From NCBI GenBank assembly GCA_041625575.1, contig JBFJTG010000026.1, positions 1 to 32,743 on the forward strand: a DNA stretch of 32,743 nt, written 5' to 3'. The notes below the pieces were generated by a model. It had not been told where the DNA came from. It was given only the letters and a program-made list of their open reading frames with translations, and searched no databases. The DNA comes from Litorivivens sp041625575 (GTDB lineage: Bacteria; Pseudomonadota; Gammaproteobacteria; Pseudomonadales; Spongiibacteraceae). Position 1 is the first letter of the stretch. The number at the start of each line of letters is the position of its first letter. Shown here one piece after another: positions 23,339-31,008 of the stretch. The translations under genes and the position numbers were made by a program.

Positions 23339-24433
23339 ATGCCATTGAAGCCTGCAGCACATCGCAATGATTTTGTTCCGCTCAAGTATGCGCGCAGCAT
23401 GTTGCGAGTTGCCGAAGCTCAGGGTTATGACCCATCGACCCTGCTCAGCTCGCTGAATCTGCCGCTCAACCCCCTGGATCCTCTGGCCGACCCTGATAGC
23501 TTGTTGGAAGCGCGCTACTACACGCTCATCTACAGCCGTGTTATGTGGCTGTTGCAGGATGAATCCTTTGGCTTGAATTTACAGCGACCAATTCCCGCCG
23601 GGACTTTCCGCATGATGTGCATGTGCATTATTCACAGCACAACGCTGGAAAATGCGCTCAAGCGTGCGGCAGAATTCATGGCCTTTTGCCGCAACATTGC
23701 CGGCTTATCTGCCGTAAATCCAAGACCGATCAAACGCACAGGTAACGGCCGCGCGACCTACACTTTCAGCACTACGTACATGCTCGATGATGAACCAAAG
23801 CATGATAATGATACCGTCGTGCACACTATGGCGATATGGCGACGCTTCTGTGGCTGGTTGATTGGCCGCCACATCCAGCTCTATGAAGTTCGCTTGATGG
23901 GTGCAGAACCGGACGACTCCAGCTATTTTGAGCAAATTCTGGGCTGTGACATTTATTATGATCAGCTCGAAAACGCTTTTGTCATGCCGGAGCATTATCT
24001 GGATTGTCCGCTGGTGCACACAGAAGAGTCGCTCCGCGAGTTTCTGCGCAACGCGCCTTACTACCTGCTTGTTTCCACCGACGACGAAGACACCTCGCTA
24101 TTAGCACAGATGAAACGCATCGTCGGCAACGATCTGAGTCGCGATTTTCCAAGTGTTGTTGCCATGGCTGAGCTACTGAATATGTCAGTTCGCACCTTGC
24201 GCAGGCGACTCAAGGACTACGACACCACCTACCAGGAATTTAAGGATAATTTACGCAAGGAGCACGCGATTCGCTGGTTGAATCAACCTGAACTTAAAAT
24301 CAACGCAGTTTCCGCGCTTCTCGGTTTTGACGAGCCCAGTGCTTTTCACCGTTCGTTTAAAAAATGGACAGGGATGACACCCGGCGAATACCGCATCAGC
24401 CGCAAGAAGCAGACTAGTCGTCAGGATCCCTAG
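23339..24433 (+). CDS. AraC-family transcriptional regulator (OruR/ArcR-like, arabinose_bd domain)
   Basis: A 364-residue regulator. The N-terminal half (about 15-200; VPLKYARSMLRVAEAQGYDP, PAGTFRMMCMCIIHSTTLEN ALKRAAEF) is the Arabinose_bd ligand domain. The last 100 residues are the double helix-turn-helix: PSVVAMAELLNMSVRTLRRR LKDYDTTYQEF, then NAVSALLGFDEPSAFHRSFK KWTGMTPGEYR. Members of this group often control catabolism of amino acids, fatty acids or steroids and sense a small ligand. The target is not evident; the ABC importer upstream and the phosphatase/LLM genes downstream are candidates by position. No ribosome site precedes the ATG, so near-leaderless translation is possible. Confidence 0.9.
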   Translation: MPLKPAAHRNDFVPLKYARSMLRVAEAQGYDPSTLLSSLNLPLNPLDPLADPDSLLEARYYTLIYSRVMWLLQDESFGLNLQRPIPAGTFRMMCMCIIHSTTLENALKRAAEFMAFCRNIAGLSAVNPRPIKRTGNGRATYTFSTTYMLDDEPKHDNDTVVHTMAIWRRFCGWLIGRHIQLYEVRLMGAEPDDSSYFEQILGCDIYYDQLENAFVMPEHYLDCPLVHTEESLREFLRNAPYYLLVSTDDEDTSLLAQMKRIVGNDLSRDFPSVVAMAELLNMSVRTLRRRLKDYDTTYQEFKDNLRKEHAIRWLNQPELKINAVSALLGFDEPSAFHRSFKKWTGMTPGEYRISRKKQTSRQDP

Positions 24434-24567
24434 CTCAAGTCCGCGTAATTTGCCTGTAATGCCGGTATCTGACAAAACCTACTAAAATACATTTTGAGGC
24501 ACTCGCTGCTCTGCGCGAGTATTCGTCCACAAGCCTTTGCCATCCGTTTCAAATTAAGAGATCAACC

Positions 24568-25482
24568 ATGCCCGATCAATCTTCTCGCCGAGCTCATTTC
24601 ACTATCGTGGCACTGGCAGTGCTTGCTGTCAGCCTTAGCGCTTGTACCCGGAGCACTCCTCTGGATAGCCGCCCCCTACCCGCTCAATTCGCTACAGAAA
24701 AAGATAATGCCGGCAGAAAGCTTCCTTTTGATGGTGCGCATAATTTTCGGGACATAGGCGGATATGCCACCGTAGACGGGAAGCAACTGCGCTGGGGCAT
24801 GCTTTTTCGATCCGACAACTTGTCTGATCTCAGCGATGCAGACGAACAATATCTCGAGCGTTTAAATATTCGCCGAATCGTCGATTTCCGTTCTATATCA
24901 GAGCGCGAGGAACAGCCAAACAGAATCGCGCCTGACTCCTCGATTGCCATCGTCAATAAGCCTATGCCCATCGAAGGCGCCGCAGTCGCTCAACTTAAAG
25001 ATCGAATCGTCGCCAGCGACGCTAGCGCAGAAGAAATGGGACAATTACTGATCAATGCCAACCGGCAAATGGTCGAAGACTTTACGCCGGTTTACCGCGA
25101 ATATATGCAAGAGCTACTGGTGGCGGACAATTACCCCACCGTATTTCATTGCACAGCAGGTAAAGATCGCACCGGACTTGCAGCGGCGCTCGTATTGAGC
25201 GCGGTGGGTGTCCCCAGGGATACTGTCATGCAAGATTACCTTGCTACGAATACCTACACCGCTGAACATATCGACAAAATGGTGATGTTAATCAAGGTTG
25301 GCAGCCTGTTCCGGGCCAATACAGAGGCCGTGCGAGCGCTATTCGCAGTAGACGCGCGTTATCTGGAAGAAGCCTTCGCCGTCATCGACGAACACTACGG
25401 GAGCCTGGACAACTATCTCACAACTGGTCTTGGCCTAGGCAGCAGCGAGCGTGAAACCCTGCGCAGTTTACTCCTGAACTAA
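24568..25482 (+). CDS. Lipoprotein tyrosine/serine phosphatase (Y_phosphatase3 family)
   Basis: A 304-residue lipoprotein phosphatase. The signal peptide ends in the lipobox LSAC with Cys26 lipidated, so it is anchored on the periplasmic side or outer membrane. The domain starts FDGAHNFRDIGGYATVDGKQ and LRWGMLFRSDNLSDLSDADE, typical of the family. The active-site loop is FHCTAGKDRTGLAAAL, with Cys195 as nucleophile and Arg201 as phosphate-binding arginine; the Lys in CTAGKDRTG suits the family with broad specificity, which may include phosphoinositides (compare Mycobacterium PtpB and Listeria LipA). An export signal on a phosphatase suggests an extracytoplasmic phosphorylated substrate. It precedes the low-molecular-weight phosphatase by 85 bp. 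The ATG at 24568 starts the signal peptide. Confidence 0.9.
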   Translation: MPDQSSRRAHFTIVALAVLAVSLSACTRSTPLDSRPLPAQFATEKDNAGRKLPFDGAHNFRDIGGYATVDGKQLRWGMLFRSDNLSDLSDADEQYLERLNIRRIVDFRSISEREEQPNRIAPDSSIAIVNKPMPIEGAAVAQLKDRIVASDASAEEMGQLLINANRQMVEDFTPVYREYMQELLVADNYPTVFHCTAGKDRTGLAAALVLSAVGVPRDTVMQDYLATNTYTAEHIDKMVMLIKVGSLFRANTEAVRALFAVDARYLEEAFAVIDEHYGSLDNYLTTGLGLGSSERETLRSLLLN

Positions 25483-25567
25483 AACCCGGGAAGTCCAACC
25501 CCTACATTCGGGTGATGTGCCGGCGCGCCTTCCCCCTTAATCTGACCCGCCTGAACTTGGAGTCACT

Positions 25568-26047
25568 ATGCCGCTTAGCGTGCTGTTCGTTTGCCTTGGA
25601 AATATCTGCCGTTCTCCGGCGGCTCAAGGCATTCTCGAAAAGCGAATACTCGAGGCAGGATTGCAAGACAGGATCCGGGTGGACTCCTGTGGAACAGCCG
25701 CCTTCAATTTGGGCAAAGCACCCGATGCTCGCTCCCAGGCTGCCTCACTTCGTGCGGGCTATGACATCAGCACACAGATAGCACGGCAGATATGCGACGA
25801 GGACTACCAGGAGTTTGATTACATCATTGCCATGGACCGCATCAATTTGACCAGCGTGAAAGCCTGGGCACCCAAAGATTATTCGGGCGAAATCGAACTC
25901 TTTATGAATTACTGCAAACACGGCGGCAATGCCCAAATTCCCGACCCCTACTACGAAGAGGCAAAGGCCTTTGACGGTGTAATTAGTGCTCTGGAAAAGG
26001 CAGCCGAGGGCTTATTGGCTCATATAAGAACTAAACACGGTTTTTGA
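25568..26047 (+). CDS. Low-molecular-weight protein tyrosine phosphatase
   Basis: A 159-residue cytoplasmic enzyme of normal family size. The P-loop FVCLGNICRSP gives Cys9 as nucleophile and Arg15 as anion-binding residue, and the general acid is Asp126 in QIPDPYYEE, followed by the usual tyrosine pair. DSCGTAAFNLGKAPDARSQA and IIAMDRINL match the family closely, so it should be active. GGAG lies about seven bases before the ATG at 25568. Bacterial relatives regulate tyrosine kinases of capsule synthesis or stress proteins, but no such kinase is in the window. Arsenate reductase of the ArsC thioredoxin type shares the fold; the C-x5-R loop and the DPYYE acid loop favour phosphatase. The next gene's ribosome site overlaps its stop. 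Confidence 0.95.
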   Translation: MPLSVLFVCLGNICRSPAAQGILEKRILEAGLQDRIRVDSCGTAAFNLGKAPDARSQAASLRAGYDISTQIARQICDEDYQEFDYIIAMDRINLTSVKAWAPKDYSGEIELFMNYCKHGGNAQIPDPYYEEAKAFDGVISALEKAAEGLLAHIRTKHGF

Positions 26048-26056
26048 GGGTTTTTT

Positions 26057-26926
26057 ATGAAATTTGTGCTTTCCACATCCTTCAGCACGGTTGCCCATCT
26101 TACCAAGCTGGCTCCGGTAGCTGACGACTGTGGCTGGGAGGCCATGTCGTTTTCCGATCATGTGGTTCATCCTGAATCGATAGACATGCCCTACCCTTAC
26201 ACCGACGATGGCAAACGTCGCTGGGAAGCTTATACCGACTGGCCCGATCCCTTTGTCATGGCCGGTGCGCTCGCGACAATTACCACGCGTCTCAAATTCA
26301 CGAATAATATTTTTGTGCTGCCCATGCGCAACCCCTTTCTGGTGGCCAAGGCAATCAGCACTGCGGCGATTATTTCAAATAACCGCATTATCCCCGCTAT
26401 CGGTGTGGGCTGGTCAAAAGACGAATTTGAATTAATGCAGCAGGATTTTCATACCCGCGGCAAGCGTGCCGATGAAATGGTTGAGGTCATGCGCCTGCTC
26501 TGGTCCGGCGAGATGGTCGAGTATCAAGGCAAGCATTATCAATTCAGTAAGCTAGAAATGAACCCCGCTCCAACCGCCCATATTCCCATCTGGGTTGGCG
26601 GCATCAGTGACGCGGCGATGAAACGTGCCGCACGTTTAGGAGACGGCTGGGTCACCGATTTGCAGACCTCGGATGAAATTATTGCCTGCGTTGAGAAGGT
26701 CAAACAATATCGCAAAGAATACGGCCGCGATCACTTACCCTTCAGTGTAATGGCAACACCCTCGGACGCCTTTACGGTAGACGGTTACAAAAAGCTGGAG
26801 GATGCAGGCATCTCCCACATTCTGACCATGCCCTGGGCCTTCTACCACGGCGAGACCGAAGACCTCGAAAAGAAAATCGACGGTGTAAAACGCTACGCCG
26901 ACGACATTATCGCAAACTGCCAGTAG
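26057..26926 (+). CDS. LLM-class (luciferase-like) F420-dependent oxidoreductase
   Basis: A 289-residue TIM-barrel oxidoreductase of the TIGR03619-like F420 subgroup. Seen: WEAMSFSDHVVHPESIDMPY PYTDDG near the start (substrate and cofactor side), VMAGALATITTRLKFTNNIF VLPMRNPFLVAKA, IGVGWSKDEFELMQQDFHTR G, then IPIWVGGISDAAMKRAARLG DGW. The subgroup uses F420 (sometimes FMN) to oxidise or reduce alcohols and unsaturated compounds. The reaction here is unknown. GAGGG, six bases before the ATG at 26057, overlaps the end of the phosphatase gene, so the two are likely co-translated. It converges on the lipoprotein gene with one base between stops, and a strong hairpin follows inside that gene. Confidence 0.9.
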   Translation: MKFVLSTSFSTVAHLTKLAPVADDCGWEAMSFSDHVVHPESIDMPYPYTDDGKRRWEAYTDWPDPFVMAGALATITTRLKFTNNIFVLPMRNPFLVAKAISTAAIISNNRIIPAIGVGWSKDEFELMQQDFHTRGKRADEMVEVMRLLWSGEMVEYQGKHYQFSKLEMNPAPTAHIPIWVGGISDAAMKRAARLGDGWVTDLQTSDEIIACVEKVKQYRKEYGRDHLPFSVMATPSDAFTVDGYKKLEDAGISHILTMPWAFYHGETEDLEKKIDGVKRYADDIIANCQ

Positions 26927-26927
26927 G

Positions 26928-29207
26928 CTAATTAAACGACAGCGCCTGCCCGTCACCCGCGGGCAGTGCTATCACAGCACTGCCGTTTTCAACCGCACTG
27001 CTCACAGCCCCCGCGCGCACAATCGTGCCATTTGCCAAACCCCTTAAGGTCAAACTAACAGAGTGACTGCTCGAAACTTCCATGCGCTTATCGCTACGTG
27101 CAGCAATTCCCGCGCGGGACAAATCCAGGCGCAAAGCTGATACGTTTAACAATTTAACCCTTAGCAGTCCGGTAAGTGCATTAAACTCACCGAATTTCCA
27201 GCGTTGCTCTTCTCGAATGGCCGGACTTAAGGTGTTTTGGTTTGGCGCTACAAAAGCTTGAGACAGCTGCTCTACTGTGTAATTTGCCTCTGCGATACCG
27301 CCGGAATTCAATTCGATCCGCGCATCGCTTACACCATCCACCGCAGCAATATTATCCAGCCACCAGGCACCGCGAGGGCCTATACCGAGCTTCTTGTCTA
27401 TTTCATTTGGATTCCAGCGATAAACAAAATTGCCGGGATTTCTTTTGCGCGCACCCGTTTCATCTAGCCAGGTCACCATCCATTTGGCGGCTTCTTCGAA
27501 GGCAGAATACGCTTCGTCTTTTAGCGTCCAGACTATGTGGTCTTCGGCAAAGTAGTGATCGAAGGTATAGCGATAACCGTTATTTTTTACCGCATCCACG
27601 GTTGCCCGCGCATTAGGAAATGGCACCAGTTCATCAAATGTGCCGTGTGCCTGGTAGTAACCGTTCCATTTCAGATTTTCGATCAGCGGCAGCGTACTGT
27701 TGCTGCCCGCAAGGATTATGCCACCTGCAAAGACTTCAGGGTATTTGATCATCAGATTGATCGTGCCAATCGCACCCATCGAGTAACCCGAACTGATGGT
27801 TCGCTCACTGTCGATCGTGAAGTGGCGTGCTATATCGCGCCATACTTCCCAAAAATCCACCTCTGCCCCCGCTCTGTAGGAGCCGGCACCGCCGCGCCCC
27901 AAGGTGGTCGCACAGATAGACTGACGCAATCGCTCGCAGGCACCATCAAGAAAATTGGGTACCGTTGCGCTGTATTGGTTGTGATTCTGGGTCAGGCTAT
28001 GCAGCAACCAGGTAAACAGGGTGGGCTCAGCCGCGTTCGCCTTATAATTTTTCGGCACGTAGATGCCGTAAGGCTGAACCCGATCAAAATATTGCGGGTT
28101 GTTTGTCGGGTTTTCTCCGCGATTGACGCCGGCCGGAAAACTGCCGTCCCCTAGCTGAGCACCTGCAAGCGAAGATACATACCAACGGTTGCTATATCCG
28201 CTTAGCATTGGCTCGGCTTCGGTTTCGCCCATCCTGCCCCATTCCAAAGTCAGCGCAAAGGCGCTCACGTCGCCGCTATTCAAGGCTATCGACTGGCTGT
28301 CATCAAACCAGAAATTATTGAGCGCCGGCTCATCACTGTAATCGCGAAAGGCCATATTAAACACGGGTGGTTGGGTCGGCAGCTTTCGAAATCCGGCATT
28401 GTCGTTTAGAAAACCGCCATTACCGTCATGGATGCCAGACGCCAGATAAACAGTCCACTTCGATCGCTCCGTAATGCCGAACAAAGCCGACGGTAGTTTG
28501 GCAACGAAAGACTGCGACGGCAGATCATGATTGATCTCACCGTAGGATTGAGGGCCATTGCCGTCATTGAAATCAACCAGTACACCTTTGCTTGAAAGTA
28601 ATATAACCGCATCGATGCCGGGGCTGCGCAAGCCGGCAACACCGGGCCAGGTGTCGCTACCACCGTCTTTATAATCAATCGCAAAGGCCGCTATGGGTAC
28701 CGAGGTATCGACTAAAGTCTGCCAGTCGACCCGCCAGTAGCTGCTGCCATCCGCAAGACCAATACCGACCCGAAATATATCGGCGCCATTGCCGGCCATA
28801 TTGTCCTCGGGATAATGAAAACTGCCCCCGCTGGGAGTTCCGACACGATAGAGGGGAACATTGCCACCTTTCGCGCCCGAGGCGTCGTAGAGGAAATCCG
28901 TCCAGTAATACGCCCCATAGGCATAGCGCCCGGTACCCGACGTTCGGGGCGAACCTTCGCTAAATATCCAGGCCGGATTACTAGGCAATTTCACTTCGTT
29001 TCCATAGGCGGCTGCCGGGGCTCCGCTGGGAACAGTGCCTAAGGGCTCGGCATTGTCTGATCCCCCAGCCGTGTCTGACGCATCGGAATTTGGGGGCACG
29101 GCCGAACCGGAGGAGCTGGAGTCGCTATGACAAGCCGTCATAAGTAAGGCCGGTACAAGCAAACACAAAGCTAACATCGAGCGTGTGAACGAGGAGACTG
29201 GGGCCAT
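26928..29207 (-). CDS. Large lipoprotein hydrolase: glucodextranase-like N-domain plus alpha/beta-hydrolase
   Basis: A 759-residue outer-surface or periplasmic lipoprotein. The signal peptide ends LLMTAC with lipidated Cys26, followed by a low-complexity Ser/Gly/Asp linker to about residue 65. Residues about 70-345 form a beta-rich domain (RYAYGAYYWTDFLYDASGAK G, DIFRVGIGLADGSSYWRVDW) resembling the glucodextranase-like C-terminal binding fold. Residues about 380-590 are an alpha/beta-hydrolase like PHB depolymerases and feruloyl esterases: Ser476 in ISSGYSMGAIG, likely Asp525 in HGTFDELVPF and His557 in AEDHIVW. The C-terminal 170 residues are strand-rich and unassigned. I start at the ATG at 29207; a GTG adds four residues. 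The substrate may be a polymer or ester; not defined. It stands alone on its strand between the LLM gene and rlmD. Confidence 0.85.
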   Translation of the reverse strand: MAPVSSFTRSMLALCLLVPALLMTACHSDSSSSGSAVPPNSDASDTAGGSDNAEPLGTVPSGAPAAAYGNEVKLPSNPAWIFSEGSPRTSGTGRYAYGAYYWTDFLYDASGAKGGNVPLYRVGTPSGGSFHYPEDNMAGNGADIFRVGIGLADGSSYWRVDWQTLVDTSVPIAAFAIDYKDGGSDTWPGVAGLRSPGIDAVILLSSKGVLVDFNDGNGPQSYGEINHDLPSQSFVAKLPSALFGITERSKWTVYLASGIHDGNGGFLNDNAGFRKLPTQPPVFNMAFRDYSDEPALNNFWFDDSQSIALNSGDVSAFALTLEWGRMGETEAEPMLSGYSNRWYVSSLAGAQLGDGSFPAGVNRGENPTNNPQYFDRVQPYGIYVPKNYKANAAEPTLFTWLLHSLTQNHNQYSATVPNFLDGACERLRQSICATTLGRGGAGSYRAGAEVDFWEVWRDIARHFTIDSERTISSGYSMGAIGTINLMIKYPEVFAGGIILAGSNSTLPLIENLKWNGYYQAHGTFDELVPFPNARATVDAVKNNGYRYTFDHYFAEDHIVWTLKDEAYSAFEEAAKWMVTWLDETGARKRNPGNFVYRWNPNEIDKKLGIGPRGAWWLDNIAAVDGVSDARIELNSGGIAEANYTVEQLSQAFVAPNQNTLSPAIREEQRWKFGEFNALTGLLRVKLLNVSALRLDLSRAGIAARSDKRMEVSSSHSVSLTLRGLANGTIVRAGAVSSAVENGSAVIALPAGDGQALSFN
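26962..26984 (+). terminator. Intrinsic terminator after LLM gene, inside lipoprotein 3' end
   Basis: GGCAGTGCT (26962-26970) and AGCACTGCC (26976-26984) form a perfect 9-bp stem with a five-base loop, followed by GTTTTC. It begins 36 bases after the LLM stop. A second, overlapping stem pairs CTGCCCG (26946-26952) with CGGGCAG (26960-26966), so two folds compete. On the minus strand these bases encode the C-terminus of the lipoprotein. Confidence 0.7.
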
Positions 29208-29310
29208 GCTTCTTAACACCTAAAGTTGTTTTTATATCTACCGATTGTACGCCGTTTGGGAGGGGTACGGCGCTGGCGCCCGCAAGCACAATCACTTCCG
29301 GACTAAATCA

Positions 29311-30615
29311 TTAAACCGGAATACGTTCAAACAAACAAAGAGACTCCATATGAAAGCTCTGCGGAAACATATCGGCCCAACGCGCCTCACGTAGTTGATA
29401 TCCACCTGCGAGCAGGATGTTGGCATCGCGCTCCAAGGTCGACGGATCGCAACTGACGTAGACAATACGCTCCACCCGGCTCTCGGCGAGGCTTCGGCAC
29501 AGTGCTGCGGCACCTGCCCGAGGCGGGTCGAGCACCAGCTTTGTAATATTTTTAGGGAGGCCGTAAGACGTACTAAAGAGATCGCCCTGAACGAAGTTCA
29601 GTTGTGGCCAAGCCCGCGCGCTTTCTTGGGCGCGCGCCACCATAGCCGGATCCAGCTCAACTCCGTGTATGGCCGCTCCTGAGGCAGCCAAGGCCAGGGA
29701 AAAATTTCCCAGCCCGGAAAATGCATCGAGCACAGTATCCCCGGGCTCAAGATCTAGCCAGCTACTTACCTGCTCAACAATTGCAGTGTTTATTTCCGGA
29801 TTAACCTGACTAAAATCTTCAGGCAGAAAGTGCCAGGCCTGCCCCGGATATAAATTTGTTATAGGCTCGTCCGAGGCCCAGAGTTTTTCTCCCTTTGCTG
29901 AAATACCGGTCACGGGAATACAAAACTCGGATAAAAAACCCTTGATTACAGTCTGCGTTGGCAGACGATCCAGAACCACATGCGCGCTCACCTGCCCGCT
30001 GTCCGACTCTGCGAGCATCAGCATGCCGGAGCGAAGCTTCGTTAAGGCCGCCTTGTGCTTATAGAGATTTAGCAAGCTAACGGTCAGGGCCGGTCGCAAA
30101 ACCTGACACTCGGGAACCTCGGTAATACGATGGCTTTGGGCGGCTCGAAAACCCACTTCAAGCCCCCCTTTGCTTACCGCAAAATGCAGTCGTATACGGT
30201 GTCGGTAGTGCCAGCTATTCCCGATTAGGGCTGGCTGAATAACAGAGGTATCGCTGCCCAAACGTGCAAGCATGGCCGCAAAGCGTTGTGTCTTATGCTC
30301 GCGCTGGGCCTCCTCACTCAGGTGCTGTAACTGACATCCACCACAATGGTCATAGTGGGAACAGCGAGCGTGAACACGCTCGGCCGCAGCTTTCTCGACG
30401 CTAACGACGATGGCTTCATCGTAACGACTACTCACCTTTTCGCATCTCGCCACAACGCGTTCACCGGCGAGTGCTCCGCGAACGAAAACCGCTTTACCGG
30501 CTCTTCTGGCAATACCGCGGCCATCATCGCTTAGATCGACGATCTCGAGCGTGTCACGCCAGAGTTTAGGTGCCACCTTAGCGGGTTTGAAAAATTTGGG
30601 GCCTTGTCGCTTCAT
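29311..30615 (-). CDS. rlmD: 23S rRNA (uracil-1939-C5)-methyltransferase RlmD
   Basis: A 434-residue SAM-dependent RNA methyltransferase matching RlmD (RumA). The N-terminal TRAM domain (about 17-75; EIVDLSDDGRGIARRAGKAV FVRGALAGERV) is followed by a [4Fe-4S] site: Cys85, Cys91 and Cys94 in HYDHCGGCQLQH, and Cys170 in VPECQVLRP. The SAM motif is LDAFSGLGNFSLALA (about 296-310), the asparagine/proline motif LDPPRAGA, and the catalytic nucleophile Cys389 in VYVSCDPSTLERD. It methylates U1939 of 23S rRNA. The ATG at 30615 overlaps the stop of the small secreted-protein gene (ATGA), so translation is coupled. A 6-bp hairpin (TTCCGG/CCGGAA, 29296-29321) spans its stop codon and could help end the transcript, without a U-tract. 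Confidence 0.95.
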   Translation of the reverse strand: MKRQGPKFFKPAKVAPKLWRDTLEIVDLSDDGRGIARRAGKAVFVRGALAGERVVARCEKVSSRYDEAIVVSVEKAAAERVHARCSHYDHCGGCQLQHLSEEAQREHKTQRFAAMLARLGSDTSVIQPALIGNSWHYRHRIRLHFAVSKGGLEVGFRAAQSHRITEVPECQVLRPALTVSLLNLYKHKAALTKLRSGMLMLAESDSGQVSAHVVLDRLPTQTVIKGFLSEFCIPVTGISAKGEKLWASDEPITNLYPGQAWHFLPEDFSQVNPEINTAIVEQVSSWLDLEPGDTVLDAFSGLGNFSLALAASGAAIHGVELDPAMVARAQESARAWPQLNFVQGDLFSTSYGLPKNITKLVLDPPRAGAAALCRSLAESRVERIVYVSCDPSTLERDANILLAGGYQLREARWADMFPQSFHMESLCLFERIPV

Positions 30616-30908
30616 CGCTGATATGACCGCGGCGAAAAGGCCCGATAACGTTCAAGACACACAGCTTTGCGTTCCTCGAGCCACTGCTTTTCAAGGCTGC
30701 TGTGAGCGTCTGCCTGCCCGAGTTGGGTGCATTCTATCGACTGGTAATAACTGCGGCCGCGATCCTGTTCCCGTACGCGCGGACTGAGCTTAACAAGCGG
30801 CAGTGGCTCCTCATTCGAGCTAGCGGCGGCTTCAAGAGCGCCCTCGCTCTCGGCCAGCAGGCCCAAGGGCGATAAAAATAGCGTTAATGCAGCAATCTGA
30901 CGGTTCAT
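30612..30908 (-). CDS. Small exported protein upstream of rlmD, unknown function
   Basis: A 98-residue protein that starts MNRQIAALTLFLSPLGLLAE, a plausible signal peptide with cleavage near LLA-ES. The mature part is charged and holds SYYQSIECTQLGQADAHSSL and ERKAVCLERYRAF; its two cysteines could pair. No domain is recognised. I chose the ATG at 30908, which gives a clean signal peptide and has GGGG about eight bases upstream; an ATG at 30920 adds four residues. The TGA stop overlaps the rlmD ATG, so it sits in the rlmD transcript and is divergent from the DAHP synthase gene. Coding status rests on the coupling and signal peptide only. Confidence 0.65.
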   Translation of the reverse strand: MNRQIAALTLFLSPLGLLAESEGALEAAASSNEEPLPLVKLSPRVREQDRGRSYYQSIECTQLGQADAHSSLEKQWLEERKAVCLERYRAFSPRSYQR

Positions 30909-31008
30909 GACATACCCCATAGCGTCTCTTTTACGTTAGAATGCGCAGCTTTGCGCCATTTTAAACAACTCAACCGAAAGTCTACCCGGCTTGTCGCGGG
31001 AATCTTAA

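Noticed and set aside
27537..28154. Plus-strand open frame of 205 codons opposite the lipoprotein gene
   Set aside because: No ribosome site, signal or domain; the minus-strand product is a coherent hydrolase.
29248..29280. GC-rich hairpins (CGCCGT/ACGGCG and GGCGC/GCGCC) between rlmD and the lipoprotein gene
   Set aside because: Stems are short, one has a two-base loop, and no U-tract follows on either strand.
30943..30960. Attenuator or leader-peptide control before the DAHP synthase gene
   Set aside because: The stem has only five pairs, and I see no leader peptide rich in Phe, Tyr or Trp and no TyrR-type box.
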